Shown piece after piece: positions 52,492 to 61,168 of a stretch of 64,000 nucleotides of DNA. The notes under the pieces were generated by a model. The model did no database searches. It was given only the letters and a program-made list of their open reading frames with translations, and was not told the DNA's origin. Numbering within the stretch: position 1 is the first letter of the stretch; each line of letters opens with the position of its first letter. Source of the stretch: an uncultured Enterobacteriaceae bacterium (lineage in GTDB: Bacteria; Pseudomonadota; Gammaproteobacteria; Enterobacterales; Enterobacteriaceae); the NCBI GenBank assembly GCA_936920625.1, contig CAKZHC010000015.1, positions 111,182-175,181 on the forward strand. Direction: 5' to 3'. The position numbers and the translations under genes are program-made.

Positions 52492-53688
52492 ATGAGTTTT
52501 GACATCGCTATCACCGGGCTAAATGCATTCACAAAACAGCTTAGTGGTATTAGCAACAATATCGCCAACACAGGCACAGCGGGCTATAAATCCATGCGTA
52601 CTGAGTTCCAGTCACTTTATGGCGGTGGGCAGCCTTTAGGTGTGGGTATTTCACGGGTTTCCCAGAGTATGGGTCTTACCGGCACTTTAACGGACAGTGC
52701 AAGAAATCTTGACCTCGCTATCAATGGTGGTGGTTTGTTCGTACTTAAGGGCAATGATGGCAGGAACTGTTACTCTCGTGCAGGCTATTTTGAATGCGAT
52801 AAAGACGGATATATAGTTAACAATCTGAACAATCGTCTTCAGGGTTACCCGGTCAACGCTGCAGGGGAGCTGCAAACTGGCGTGGTCGGCGATCTGAAAA
52901 TGGGCACTGGCAATCTTCCGGCTAAAGCCACAAGTAAGCTGGAGCTGACCGCCAATCTTGATGCCAGAGCAAAGACTATCACCAAAACCCCTTTCAATCC
53001 TGAAGACAAAGATACTTATAACAACACCAGCACGACCAAAGTCTACGATTCACTAGGGGTTGAGCACTCTATGACGCAGTGCTTTGTCAAAACTGGGGCG
53101 GGTACCTGGGAGGCTCATTACTATGTTGATGGTAAGCCGGCATCGCAGCCAACTACACCTGCAAAGATAACATTTGATAACAATGGCGTGATGACCGCCC
53201 CAACAGGTCCGGTCAGTATCCAGTTTACCCCAGACGGTGCAGCCCCTCTTACGGTTAATGTTGATTATACCGGGACGACTCAGTTTGGTTCGGATTTCAA
53301 CGTTTCTAAAAATAATCCCGATGGTTACACCACGGGCGTTAGAACCGGGGAAGAGATTGACCAGGACGGTAAAATCCATGCCACTTATTCTAATGGTCAG
53401 CGGGCTTTGCAGGGGCAGGTAGTCCTGGCGGGTTTCAGCAACCTCGACGGGCTGGAGTCAACTAATGGTACCGCATGGTATGAAACATCGTCATCGGGTC
53501 AGCCGATTATCGGTGAGCCCAAGAGTGGTTTGAATGGCGATATTAAATCGAAACATATCGAGGGCTCCAATGTTGATATGGCCAGTGAGCTGGTTGGGCT
53601 GATGTCTGCACAGCGTAATTATCAGGCTAACACTAAAGTTATCTCGACTAACGATCAGATGATGACAGCCCTGTTCCAGGCGGTTTAA
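52492..53688 (+). CDS. lfgE: Lateral flagellar hook protein LfgE (FlgE family)
   Basis: Main hook subunit. The N-terminal ITGLNAFTKQLSGISNNIANTGTAGYKSMRTEF and the C-terminal SNVDMASELVGLMSAQRNYQANTKVISTND form the polymerisation core. A variable middle region lies between residues ~150 and 330. It is 398 residues, close to the enterobacterial norm. Confidence 0.95.
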   Translation: MSFDIAITGLNAFTKQLSGISNNIANTGTAGYKSMRTEFQSLYGGGQPLGVGISRVSQSMGLTGTLTDSARNLDLAINGGGLFVLKGNDGRNCYSRAGYFECDKDGYIVNNLNNRLQGYPVNAAGELQTGVVGDLKMGTGNLPAKATSKLELTANLDARAKTITKTPFNPEDKDTYNNTSTTKVYDSLGVEHSMTQCFVKTGAGTWEAHYYVDGKPASQPTTPAKITFDNNGVMTAPTGPVSIQFTPDGAAPLTVNVDYTGTTQFGSDFNVSKNNPDGYTTGVRTGEEIDQDGKIHATYSNGQRALQGQVVLAGFSNLDGLESTNGTAWYETSSSGQPIIGEPKSGLNGDIKSKHIEGSNVDMASELVGLMSAQRNYQANTKVISTNDQMMTALFQAV

Positions 53689-53690
53689 TT

Positions 53691-54422
53691 ATGGATCGTC
53701 TTATTTATACTGCGGTGAGTGGGGCTAATCGCAGCCTGACTCAGCAGATGATCCATGCCAACAACCTGTCTAATGCCAGTACGGAAGGATTTCGTGCAGA
53801 CCTGGAGCAGGCAAACAGCCAGCAGGTACTGGGCTATGGCTATGCCAGCCGTTTTCAGGTGAGAAGCTTTAATGGCGGTGTCGATATGACACATGGCTCC
53901 CTGCAAAATACTGGTCGGGAGCTGGATGTTGCGATTCAGGGCAATGGTTTATTTGCTGTACGCCAGGGGGGGCGTGAAGCGTATACCCGCAACGGGCATA
54001 TGGAGATTGATGACGCAGGTAATCTCACCATCAACCAGAATCCGGTACTGGGTATCAATGGACCTGTGCAGTTACCCCCGTTTTCGAGTGTTTCCATAGG
54101 TCAGGATGGCACCATCACTGTTGTGCCAGAGAATGGAGATGTGAAAGCGGCGTTTGATGTGGAACGAATCAAACTGGTTGATATCCCAGCCGCCCGGTTG
54201 ACTAAGAACGCCGATGGACTGCTGGTGACTAATCAGGCCGCTAATCCGCGCAGTGAAAATGTCAGCGTTGTTAGCGCGCATCTGGAATCCAGTAACGTTT
54301 CAGCAGTCAATGAGATGGTGGAAACCGTCTCACTGAGCCGGCAGTTTGAAGCACAGATTAAAATGATGAAAGTGGCAGAGTCACTGGCGAATGCTGGTAA
54401 CCGTCTGATCCGTGGAAGTTAA
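53691..54422 (+). CDS. lfgF: Lateral flagellar rod protein LfgF (FlgF family)
   Basis: Proximal rod subunit. MDRLIYTAVSGANRSLTQQM and HANNLSNASTEGFRADL mark the N-terminus, and SSNVSAVNEMVETVSLSRQFEAQIKMMK the C-terminus. It is 243 residues and starts 2 bases past the lfgE stop. Confidence 0.94.
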   Translation: MDRLIYTAVSGANRSLTQQMIHANNLSNASTEGFRADLEQANSQQVLGYGYASRFQVRSFNGGVDMTHGSLQNTGRELDVAIQGNGLFAVRQGGREAYTRNGHMEIDDAGNLTINQNPVLGINGPVQLPPFSSVSIGQDGTITVVPENGDVKAAFDVERIKLVDIPAARLTKNADGLLVTNQAANPRSENVSVVSAHLESSNVSAVNEMVETVSLSRQFEAQIKMMKVAESLANAGNRLIRGS

Positions 54423-54433
54423 GAGGAAATATT

Positions 54434-55219
54434 ATGAATCCCGCTCTATGGGTAAGTAAAACAGGGCTGGCGGCACAGGATGCCAAAATGGCCGCTATCT
54501 CCAACAACCTTGCCAATGTTGCTACGCCAGCTTTCAAACGCGATCGTGTGGCGTTCGAAGATCTGTTCTACCAGACTCCGCGTGCACCGGGTGCAATGCT
54601 TGATCAAAACAACGTTGCACCAACTGGTGTTCAGTTTGGCAGTGGCGTAAAAATTCTCGGGACGCAGAAACAGTTTACTCAGGGAAGCGTACAGGTTACT
54701 GGCGGACAGCTCGATGTTGCCATTCAAGGCCAGGGTTTTTTCCAGGTAGAAACAACGTCGGGGGATATCGCTTATACCCGCAGCGGTAATTTTGCTACTA
54801 ATGCAGATGGTGTAATGGTGACTGCTGACGGATTACCGCTGATACCGCAAATTGAGTTTCCGGAAAACACTAAAAAAATCACCATCGGTAAAGATGGTAC
54901 GGTAACCGCCACTGTGGGGGGGGAAGCTGATCCGGTAGAACTGGGGCAGATAACGCTGGTGAACTTTGTTAATCCGGGTGGTCTGGAAGCGCTGGGAGGT
55001 AATCTTTACCGTGAAACGGCTGCCAGTGGAGAAGCAACTGAAGGGGTGCCGGGTGAAGATGCGTATGGCACTTTGCAGCAGGCTTCACTGGAGGGATCAA
55101 ACGTGCAGGTGGTTGAAGAGATGGTTGAGATGATCACCGTGCAACGTGCCTATGAAATGAATGCCAAGATGATTTCAGCGGCAGACGATATGCTTAAATT
55201 CCTGAATCAGCAAGTGTAA
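54434..55219 (+). CDS. lfgG: Lateral flagellar distal rod protein LfgG (FlgG family)
   Basis: Distal rod subunit. LWVSKTGLAAQDAKMAAISNNLANVATPAFKRDRVAFEDLFYQ (N-terminus) and SLEGSNVQVVEEMVEMITVQRAYEMNAKMISAADDML (C-terminus) are diagnostic. It is 261 residues. A stable hairpin lies between this gene and lfgH. Confidence 0.95.
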   Translation: MNPALWVSKTGLAAQDAKMAAISNNLANVATPAFKRDRVAFEDLFYQTPRAPGAMLDQNNVAPTGVQFGSGVKILGTQKQFTQGSVQVTGGQLDVAIQGQGFFQVETTSGDIAYTRSGNFATNADGVMVTADGLPLIPQIEFPENTKKITIGKDGTVTATVGGEADPVELGQITLVNFVNPGGLEALGGNLYRETAASGEATEGVPGEDAYGTLQQASLEGSNVQVVEEMVEMITVQRAYEMNAKMISAADDMLKFLNQQV

Positions 55220-55225
55220 TTTTCC

Positions 55226-55248
55226 GGGCGGAAGTAATTCTTCCGCCC
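55226..55248 (+). other. Intra-operon hairpin between lfgG and lfgH
   Basis: Perfect 9-bp stem GGGCGGAAG (55226-55234), loop TAATT, CTTCCGCCC (55240-55248). No T tract follows. It is suited to mRNA 3'-end protection or partial attenuation between rod/hook and ring genes. Confidence 0.7.
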
Positions 55249-55262
55249 AATAACTTAACGCG

Positions 55263-55940
55263 ATGATCAAGATGATAAAACCGACTCTGAACGCGCTGTT
55301 CATGCTGGCAGTGCTTACACTGGGCGGCTGCGTGTACCCAGGACCAAAAGAAAATGATGCCGCTTATGCTCCCCCAGAGGAAGATGACTATGTAAAACCT
55401 CGGGTCAGCGGTGGTGGATTATACCAGCAAAGTTACAACTGGGGACTGATGCAGGACAGACGAGCCTATCGTGTGGGCGACATTCTGACCGTCCAGCTGG
55501 AAGAGTCTACTCAGTCAAGTAAACAGGCCAAAACCCGCTTTGGTAAAAAGAGTGACACTGAAGCAGGTGTAAAGTCTTTGTTTGGACTTAATACTAAAAA
55601 TCTAAACGCCAGTGTCAGTGCAGATCGCGATTTTAATGGTGGAGCCAACTCGTCACAACAGAACATGCTACGAGGATCAATTACCGTATCCGTTCATAAG
55701 GTAATGTCTAATGGCGTACTAGTGGTGCGTGGTGAAAAATGGCTCACTTTAAACCAGGGCGATGAATACATACGAGTGAGCGGACTGGTTCGGGTTGAGG
55801 ATATACAGCGCGATAACACGATCTCATCGCAACGGATCGGCAATGCGCGTATCTCATATTCTGGACGGGGTGCGCTCAGTGATGCCAATTCGGCGGGGTG
55901 GCTAACGCGACTGTTTAACCATCCGTTCTTCCCAATCTGA
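55263..55940 (+). CDS. lfgH: Lateral flagellar L-ring lipoprotein LfgH (FlgH family)
   Basis: Outer-membrane ring protein. The lipobox LGGC follows a signal peptide near residue 23. YRVGDILTVQLEESTQSSKQAKT and GEKWLTLNQGDEYIRVSGLVRVEDI are FlgH signatures. It is 225 residues. ATG 55263 was taken; ATG 55272 is an alternative and no strong ribosome site separates them. Confidence 0.93.
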   Translation: MIKMIKPTLNALFMLAVLTLGGCVYPGPKENDAAYAPPEEDDYVKPRVSGGGLYQQSYNWGLMQDRRAYRVGDILTVQLEESTQSSKQAKTRFGKKSDTEAGVKSLFGLNTKNLNASVSADRDFNGGANSSQQNMLRGSITVSVHKVMSNGVLVVRGEKWLTLNQGDEYIRVSGLVRVEDIQRDNTISSQRIGNARISYSGRGALSDANSAGWLTRLFNHPFFPI

Positions 55941-55951
55941 GGTCATTTAAG

Positions 55952-57058
55952 ATGTTATTTCGCTCAATGCGTGTGGTGCTGATTGCTGTAGTGATGCTGG
56001 TTCCTCCGCCACTCATGGCCCAGCCACTTAACTCCCTTGTAGATGTTCAGGGGGTGCGTGGTAACCAGCTTACTGGATACAGCCTGGTTGTCGGGCTGGA
56101 TGGTTCCGGCGATCGTAATCAGGTCAAATTCACTAATCAGTCTCTGACCAATATGCTTCGCCAGTACGGAGTTCAGCTGCCCGCCAAAATCGATCCGAAG
56201 GTAAAAAATGTTGCAGCGGTAGCGTTGAGTGCCACACTACCGCCCATGTATGCACGTGGGCAGACTATCGATGTCACTGTCTCTTCGATGGGTGATGCTA
56301 AAAGTTTGCGCGGCGGAACATTGCTGCTGGCTCCGCTGCGGGGTGCGGATGGTGAAGTTTACGCCCTGGCGCAGGGTAATGTGATTGTGGGGGGTATTAA
56401 GGCACAAGGCGCGAGCGGTTCCAGTGTGACAGTTAACACGCCCACAGTGGGGTTAATTCCAAACGGTGCGACTGTTGAACGTGAAATCCCAAGCGACTTT
56501 CAGGATAACAGTGATGTGATGCTCAACCTCAAACGCCCTAGTTTTAAAACGGCCAATACTATCGCCAGTGTGCTTAATAGTACTTTTGGTAAAAATACGG
56601 CCTCGGCGGTAAGTGCTACCAATGTTAGTGTTCGGGCCCCTGAAAATCCCTCTGCACGCGTGACTTTTATGGCAAAGCTGGAAGATATACAGATAACTGC
56701 GGCTCCACAACCGGCACGTGTCGTTTTCAATGCCAGAACAGGAACAGTAGTTATGGGAGAAGGGATTGTAGTGCGTCCGGCGGCAGTATCCCATGGTAAT
56801 TTGACCGTGACTATTCGCGAGAGATCGAATGTGAGTCAGCCGGGTGCATTTAGCAACGGTAATACCGCTGTTACGCCACGAAGTGATATTAACGTCAGAC
56901 CCGGCAAAGGACAGATGGTAACGGTTCCGGCAGGAACCAGCTTGGGCAGCATTGTTAACACAATCAACAGTCTTGGTGCTTCTCCCGATGATACGATGTC
57001 AATTTTGCAGGCATTACATGAAGCCGGCGCTCTGGATGCAGAGCTGGTAGTGATATAA
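55952..57058 (+). CDS. lfgI: Lateral flagellar P-ring protein LfgI (FlgI family)
   Basis: Periplasmic ring subunit around the rod. A signal peptide (MLFRSMRVVLIAVVMLVPPPLMA) is followed by NSLVDVQGVRGNQLTGYSLVVGLDGSGDRN and the C-terminal LGASPDDTMSILQALHEAGALDAELVVI, both FlgI signatures. It is 368 residues. Confidence 0.95.
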   Translation: MLFRSMRVVLIAVVMLVPPPLMAQPLNSLVDVQGVRGNQLTGYSLVVGLDGSGDRNQVKFTNQSLTNMLRQYGVQLPAKIDPKVKNVAAVALSATLPPMYARGQTIDVTVSSMGDAKSLRGGTLLLAPLRGADGEVYALAQGNVIVGGIKAQGASGSSVTVNTPTVGLIPNGATVEREIPSDFQDNSDVMLNLKRPSFKTANTIASVLNSTFGKNTASAVSATNVSVRAPENPSARVTFMAKLEDIQITAAPQPARVVFNARTGTVVMGEGIVVRPAAVSHGNLTVTIRERSNVSQPGAFSNGNTAVTPRSDINVRPGKGQMVTVPAGTSLGSIVNTINSLGASPDDTMSILQALHEAGALDAELVVI

Positions 57059-57070
57059 GGAACACAACAA

Positions 57071-57388
57071 ATGATAGATTCTGTCAGGTCGAACGTAACA
57101 ATCTCGGATGGGGATTTTCTGGGAAGAACTAAGCCTAAAAATCTGAGTCAGGCAGCAGAACAGTTTGAAGCGATGTTTTTGCGCTCGTGGTTAAAAGGGA
57201 TGCGCAAAACGGCAGATATTTTTGCAACGGAGGACGGCATGTTTAGCAGTCGTGAAGCCCGCACTGTGCGAGATTTCTATGATGAAGAGCTGGCCTCACA
57301 CTTAGCCAGTCAGCGCCAGACGGGAATCGCTGCGTTGCTTATCAAACAACTATCAGCATCGGGCAGTGATCAATCACCTGATGCTTGA
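57071..57388 (+). CDS. lfgJ: Lateral flagellar rod cap protein LfgJ (FlgJ N-terminal domain only)
   Basis: Rod-binding domain alone: LSQAAEQFEAMFLRSWLKGMRKTADIFATEDGMFSSREARTVRDFYDEELASHLASQR. It is 105 residues, so the peptidoglycan hydrolase half of enterobacterial FlgJ (~313 residues) is absent. Single-domain FlgJ is known in several flagellar systems, so this does not imply truncation. A separate hydrolase would have to open the cell wall. Confidence 0.9.
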   Translation: MIDSVRSNVTISDGDFLGRTKPKNLSQAAEQFEAMFLRSWLKGMRKTADIFATEDGMFSSREARTVRDFYDEELASHLASQRQTGIAALLIKQLSASGSDQSPDA

Positions 57389-57448
57389 TTTCACTGGTAG
57401 TTGTGTCGTTCTGAAACAGCAGCAGATAGTAAATGTGAGAGTGAGAAT

Positions 57449-58822
57449 ATGAATTTATTCAATATAGCATACAGCGGCCTTCAGGCTGCCAGAACGGGGC
57501 TGAATATAACGGCGAACAACATCTCTAATGTTCGTACCCCTGGCTATAGCCGTCAGAGAATGCTCCAGTATGCGATCGCACCCGGTAATTTCCAAGGGCG
57601 ATTGTCAAGCGGTGATGGGGTAGGGATTTCGGGGATACAACGTATCGCTGATCAGTATCGGATAGGGCAGGTTTGGTCATCTACAACTGGTTTAGGCTAT
57701 CACGAACAGGGACAATTATATTTTGATGGTCTTGAAACCAAAATCAGTTCGGATTCATCAGGTCTTCGCAGCGGATTTGATAATTTTTTCAATGCGTTAA
57801 AAAGCGCATCTGAAAAACCCGATGAAAAAACCGGGCGCGGTAAAATACTGGATGAGGCGAAATCACTGGCCACGCGAATCAACGGATTGCAAAAATATAT
57901 TCAGACGCAGAAATCGGACATTCGTAAGCAACAACAAGAAATGGCCGGTACGATTAATTCTCTGAACAAGAATATTGCTCAATACAACGTAAAGATCCGT
58001 GAAGCTGAGGCCAGAGGCGACGATACCAGTGCACTGCGTGACGGCCGTGATGAACAGGTAAAATCGCTCAGTGAATTGGTAGACGTACGGGTAAATGAAA
58101 ATGCAAAAGGTGAATATGACGTTACTTTGCCAGATGGACATCCTTTAGTCAGCGGCAGTGACTCCAGCGAGCTGAAGATGCGTGCTGGGGCGGGTGGCGA
58201 GTTTAGCATGGTCGTTAAATTTTTGGGTACTGAGTCCCAGGTTGACATGTCCTGCGGAGGCAAGCTGGGCGCGCTCTATGACTATCAGAAAGAGACCCTG
58301 AAGCCAGTTGAAGATAAATTACCAGGCATTGTTGAAACGTTCACAAAAGCTATCAATGATCAATTGGGAAAAGGTTTTGATCTTAACGGTGCTCCCGGTA
58401 AACCGCTGTTTACATTTGACCTCGACAATCCGCAAGGGATGCTGAAAGTTAACGATTTGCAAGCGGATGATCTGGCGTTCTCATCAGAATCAGGTGTCAA
58501 AGGCAATAATAAAAATTTGCTGGAACTGATAAAAATTAAAACAGCAACATTTGATATACCAAATTCCGGAAAAACCAGCTTGGATGATGCCAGTAATTCA
58601 CTCATCAATCATGTTGCCACTAAAAGCCGTCAAAATCAGGAAGATTTAAAATCGGCTGCTGATCTGGCTCAGTCAGCTCAGGACAGCCGCGACAGTTATA
58701 GCGGCGTTGATTATGACCAGGAGTATGTCAATATGAACGATTATACCCAGGCTTATCAGGCCAATTCAAAAGTGATAGCGACAGGGAATGAGATCTTTAA
58801 CAGTCTGTTATCGCTATTTTAG
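57449..58822 (+). CDS. lfgK: Lateral hook-filament junction protein LfgK (FlgK family)
   Basis: First hook-associated protein. MNLFNIAYSGLQAARTGLNITANNISNVRTPGYSRQRM is the N-terminal core, and NLEEEA-type replaced by YVNMNDYTQAYQANSKVIATGNEIFNSLL is the C-terminal core. It is 457 residues. ATG 57449 follows GAGAGTGAGA; an in-frame ATG at 57401 lies upstream without such a site. Confidence 0.94.
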   Translation: MNLFNIAYSGLQAARTGLNITANNISNVRTPGYSRQRMLQYAIAPGNFQGRLSSGDGVGISGIQRIADQYRIGQVWSSTTGLGYHEQGQLYFDGLETKISSDSSGLRSGFDNFFNALKSASEKPDEKTGRGKILDEAKSLATRINGLQKYIQTQKSDIRKQQQEMAGTINSLNKNIAQYNVKIREAEARGDDTSALRDGRDEQVKSLSELVDVRVNENAKGEYDVTLPDGHPLVSGSDSSELKMRAGAGGEFSMVVKFLGTESQVDMSCGGKLGALYDYQKETLKPVEDKLPGIVETFTKAINDQLGKGFDLNGAPGKPLFTFDLDNPQGMLKVNDLQADDLAFSSESGVKGNNKNLLELIKIKTATFDIPNSGKTSLDDASNSLINHVATKSRQNQEDLKSAADLAQSAQDSRDSYSGVDYDQEYVNMNDYTQAYQANSKVIATGNEIFNSLLSLF

Positions 58823-58833
58823 TGGAGGTTAGT

Positions 58834-59742
58834 ATGATACGTACAACAAGTTCTGGCTTCTCTTCAGCCTTTCTTTTTAGTATTGGCCGGAATAATTCCC
58901 GTGTAAGTCAGTTGATGGAACAGATATCCCAGCAAAAAAGGATCATCAGACCATCAGATGATCCCTTAGCCAGCGCACAAGTCTCACGTCTGCGTAGCCG
59001 ACAGAATACACTGGGTCAGTACCAGGATAATATTAAGAGTCTGCAAGGCAATTTAAATACGCAGGAGACTACTACTGGTTCCGTAGAACAGGAGCTGCTG
59101 AGTATTCTGGATAAATTACGTGAAGCGGCTAACAGCTACCACGGTCAGAAAGATATGAATAGTTATGCAGCGGACATCAGTTCTTCCATAAAAACAGTAG
59201 TGGATTTCGTGAATAGTAAAGATGACAGTGGCCGCTATCAGTTTAGTGGAACGCTGACTGATAAGAAACCGCTCGAAAAGGATGGAAGCGGTAACTGGGT
59301 ATTCAAGGGGAATCACGAAAAGACCCAAGCCATGATTAGCGATAATGTCATGATGGATGTCAACATCGACCTCACGTCAGTTTTTGGTAATGACCTGTCT
59401 GCTCTTAATAATCTTCAGAAGTTGGTTACCAAAATGGAAGATCCTAATGGAGTTCCAGAGGATTACCTGAAAGATTTTACGAGTGTGATAGGAGATATCG
59501 AAAAAGCACACTCTGCCACAGGTACAATGTTCAACGAGCTTGGCAGCAGGCAGAATAATATCAAGCTGGTGCAGGATAGTCATAGTGATCATGATATGAT
59601 TAATCAAAACATGATTGGCGACCTGGAAGGTCTTGATCTGCCTGGATCCATGATGGAGCTAGAACAATATAAGATGGCTATGATGGCGTCCTATCAAAGC
59701 TACAATAAGATTGCTAATTTATCTTTATTCAGTCAGGGATAA
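58834..59742 (+). CDS. lfgL: Lateral hook-filament junction protein LfgL (FlgL family)
   Basis: Second junction protein. SRVSQLMEQISQQKRIIRPSDDPLASAQVSRLRSRQ (N-terminal flagellin-like helix) and LPGSMMELEQYKMAMMASYQSYNKIANLSLF (C-terminus) match FlgL. It is 302 residues. ATG 58834 has TGGAGG 6-11 bases upstream. Confidence 0.93.
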   Translation: MIRTTSSGFSSAFLFSIGRNNSRVSQLMEQISQQKRIIRPSDDPLASAQVSRLRSRQNTLGQYQDNIKSLQGNLNTQETTTGSVEQELLSILDKLREAANSYHGQKDMNSYAADISSSIKTVVDFVNSKDDSGRYQFSGTLTDKKPLEKDGSGNWVFKGNHEKTQAMISDNVMMDVNIDLTSVFGNDLSALNNLQKLVTKMEDPNGVPEDYLKDFTSVIGDIEKAHSATGTMFNELGSRQNNIKLVQDSHSDHDMINQNMIGDLEGLDLPGSMMELEQYKMAMMASYQSYNKIANLSLFSQG

Positions 59743-59748
59743 GAGGCA

Positions 59749-60777
59749 ATGTCACGTACCGGGAATCGTCTTTCAAATATATCATCCAGCAGTGTTCAAT
59801 ATGGGGTGATTAACCGCCAGCCAGCGGTGAACAGAGTCGTTGATCGGACAGGTCGCACTTCAGCATCATTTCCCGATTCGCCGCTGATAACGGTTAAGCC
59901 GCTTCGTTATAATACCCATCTTAACCGGCAAATTACCCGTATACAAATGGCTGAGGGCTTTCTTAACCAGGTTGAAGACAGTGTTATCAATCTCAAGTAT
60001 GCTATCAGCCATCGCAGCGGGCAGTCGGAAATAAATACCCATGCGGATGTTCTCGATCGATTGCTGAGTGCACGTCGTAAGTATTCAGCAGGTACCGTAG
60101 ATCGTCAGTTGCGGGTGAGTGTGGATGACGAAGCGCGGGTCAGATTTCAACTTGATGATTATTTGAAGATACTTAGTGATCCTCGTCCGGAAGTTCTGAC
60201 ATTCTCTTTGGCGGGTGCTAAACGGGAGATCAGTGCGGTTGTGTTGCCTGCTGACAATACGGTGAACAATAACCTGCTACGACTTAACCGTGGGCTAGGC
60301 AGGTGGGGCATATCTGCCACGCTACAGCAGCATGAAGTACAGTTTGAAGTAAGCGAACGTAACTGGGAACGAGTTAGTCAGCAGCTCAGCATTAAGGGCG
60401 AGGGTGAGCGTTTCCCTGCCGGGCTTTTTTACCCGGTAAAACCACAAGCTGAGCCTGCGCTTGAAGATCACATTCAGCAGTTTAAGCGCTTTCCGTCGCG
60501 GGGGAGTAAATTATTACCCCAGTTAGAAATGGCATTAAATAATCTGACATCACAACGCAGGGTTATTTTTCAAAAACGTAGCCGTATTGACGAGCGCATT
60601 GCCAGTATGGCGACTTTTGATAATGATCAGGCGGTTAAAGATAGTGTAAAAATGATGGCCAGGTTGTTACGTGGTGGGTCATTTTCTCATATAAATCAGG
60701 CACTACAGGCTCAGGCTAATGTTCCTGTTTCACGCGTGCGTAATGTACTTAGTTATGCAGACCAGAATCTGATATAA
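59749..60777 (+). CDS. lafW: Lateral flagellar hook-associated-type protein LafW
   Basis: Gene found in lateral/Flag-2 loci between flgL and the regulator/flagellin genes. The role is not well established; a hook-associated structural function is usual in annotations. The sequence shows PLRYNTHLNRQITRIQMAEGFLNQVEDSVINLKYAISHRSG, a helical run like the flagellin-family N-terminus. There is a mixed middle and a helical C-terminus (LPQLEMALNNLTSQRRVIFQKRSRIDERIASM). It is 342 residues with no signal peptide. It ends the operon before a strong hairpin. Identification relies mainly on position. Confidence 0.75.
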   Translation: MSRTGNRLSNISSSSVQYGVINRQPAVNRVVDRTGRTSASFPDSPLITVKPLRYNTHLNRQITRIQMAEGFLNQVEDSVINLKYAISHRSGQSEINTHADVLDRLLSARRKYSAGTVDRQLRVSVDDEARVRFQLDDYLKILSDPRPEVLTFSLAGAKREISAVVLPADNTVNNNLLRLNRGLGRWGISATLQQHEVQFEVSERNWERVSQQLSIKGEGERFPAGLFYPVKPQAEPALEDHIQQFKRFPSRGSKLLPQLEMALNNLTSQRRVIFQKRSRIDERIASMATFDNDQAVKDSVKMMARLLRGGSFSHINQALQAQANVPVSRVRNVLSYADQNLI

Positions 60778-60798
60778 GCAGAATAATCACATATCGGG

Positions 60799-60830
60799 GC
60801 GGCAGATATTATTTTTCTGTCGCTATTTTT
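60799..60830 (+). terminator. Terminator of the lfgB-lafW operon
   Basis: GCGGCAGA (60799-60806) pairs with TCTGTCGC (60816-60823) with one G-T wobble, over a 9-base loop, followed by TATTTTT. It starts 22 bases after the lafW stop. Confidence 0.8.
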
Positions 60831-60982
60831 GTGCTGTCTGTAATTTGAGAATGGGTCCTGAAGAGGGGATTCTGTTTTTAAATGCCATCCTCATCCCAAA
60901 TTGTTAACAAGGCAGGGCAGCGTCATATTTATATATAGTAGTAACGCTTATATATTCTTATACTGAACAAAAAGAACAGATA

Positions 60983-61168
60983 TTAATTTTCCGTATTAAT
61001 GAGCAGAGAGCTATCTTTTTTTAAAACCGTTAGATCATAATAAACTACATGAGATATATGCCTTACATTAGATGGTTCTTTAGCAAAAAAGGGCTTACCG
61101 AACAGCTCGATTACTAGTAGTAATCCAGCAAGCACCATTAAACTAAGTGTGGCAATTTTCCATTTCAT
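60983..61168 (-). CDS. 61-residue membrane protein coupled to lafZ
   Basis: Short protein with one N-terminal membrane segment (residues ~4-22, IATLSLMVLAGLLLVIELF after MKWK) and a ~38-residue polar, probably periplasmic tail with no cysteine. Its ATG (61168) lies inside the last codons of lafZ in another frame, so translation is probably coupled. The arrangement resembles ToxR-ToxS or PsaE-PsaF, where a small membrane protein stabilises a membrane-bound winged-helix regulator. No homologue was recognised by eye; function is inferred from context. Confidence 0.68.
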   Translation of the reverse strand: MKWKIATLSLMVLAGLLLVIELFGKPFFAKEPSNVRHISHVVYYDLTVLKKDSSLLINTEN

